Of a stretch of 53,694 bases of DNA, positions 53,670 through 53,694 are shown in pieces. A program made the position numbers and the translations under genes. Location of the stretch: NCBI GenBank assembly GCA_903839855.1, contig CAIMEB010000181.1, positions 1 to 53,694 of the forward strand, given 5' to 3'. Below the pieces are notes generated by a model, which did not search any database, was not told where the DNA came from, and worked only from the letters and a program-made list of their open reading frames with translations. The stretch comes from an uncultured Methylococcaceae bacterium. GTDB taxonomy: Bacteria > Pseudomonadota > Gammaproteobacteria > Methylococcales > Methylomonadaceae. Every line of letters starts with the position of its first letter. Positions within the stretch are counted from its first letter, which is position 1.

Positions 53670-53694
53670 GGTCGGCTTCGTCGGGGTCTGGTAG

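Overview
This 53.7 kb window is chromosomal DNA of an AT-rich gammaproteobacterium. The housekeeping genes (dut-argB, proC-yggT, a short-form rnfB, hemL, tex, a methylotroph-style porin, type II NADH dehydrogenase) and a 'methylamine utilization'-type cupredoxin suit a methanotroph-like (Methylococcales) or Thiotrichales-like aquatic bacterium. That placement is inference; there is no rRNA or pmo gene here to confirm it.

Positions 1-15308 are a large gas vesicle island. The order is gvpA (tail of one copy, then a full copy), gvpC, gvpN, gvpV, gvpF1, gvpG, gvpW, gvpA2, gvpK, gvpX, gvpA3, gvpY, then gvrA, gvpH, gvpZ, gvpF2, gvpF3, gvrB, gvrC. As I recall it, this matches the two-operon gas vesicle locus of Serratia sp. 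ATCC 39006. The first block builds the vesicle: GvpA shell protein, GvpC outer scaffold, GvpN ATPase, GvpF/G/K/J-type assembly proteins and a tandem Get3/ArsA-like ATPase. The second block holds a sigma-54 activator, an Hsp20-like protein, a Cdc48/p97-like unfoldase, two more GvpF proteins and an NtrB-type kinase with a receiver protein. A good extended -10 promoter lies in front of gvrA. gvpC is split by an A10 tract, and an 85-codon acidic tail stays open in the -1 frame.

15309-31106 is mostly housekeeping: a LeuB-family dehydrogenase, dut-argB, proC-yggT, an SPL-family radical SAM enzyme overlapping an SDR, rnfB, a membrane-anchored coiled-coil protein with a thrice-repeated motif, cobO, hemL, UPF0182, a DOMON-like protein, DUF1343/NamZ, and an internally deleted Rpn/PD-(D/E)XK relic.

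31107-35450 is an accessory pocket. It holds higBA; an integrase-less gene-cassette array (two well-formed attC sites, one degenerate, two cassette genes of unknown function, all reading on the minus strand); a block of ACCCCAGTTATTT repeats; a roughly 420-bp array with a strict 21-bp period; and a small antitoxin-like gene with a broken GNAT toxin partner.

35499-53694 holds a Nudix protein, tex, a dicarboxylate/amino acid symporter, and a two-gene unit that is the most interesting find: a GvpF/L protein fused to a J domain, overlapping by 4 bp a dedicated short DnaK. It lies 27 kb from the main gvp island and looks like a gas-vesicle-specific Hsp70/Hsp40 system. Then come a small lipoprotein, an OprO/P-like porin, a cupredoxin/beta-barrel/GGDEF-EAL operon, a 284-bp IS30-derived miniature element with 31-bp inverted ends, ndh, a YcxB-like protein, an MgtC/DUF4010 protein, and a strong sigma-70 promoter at the right edge.
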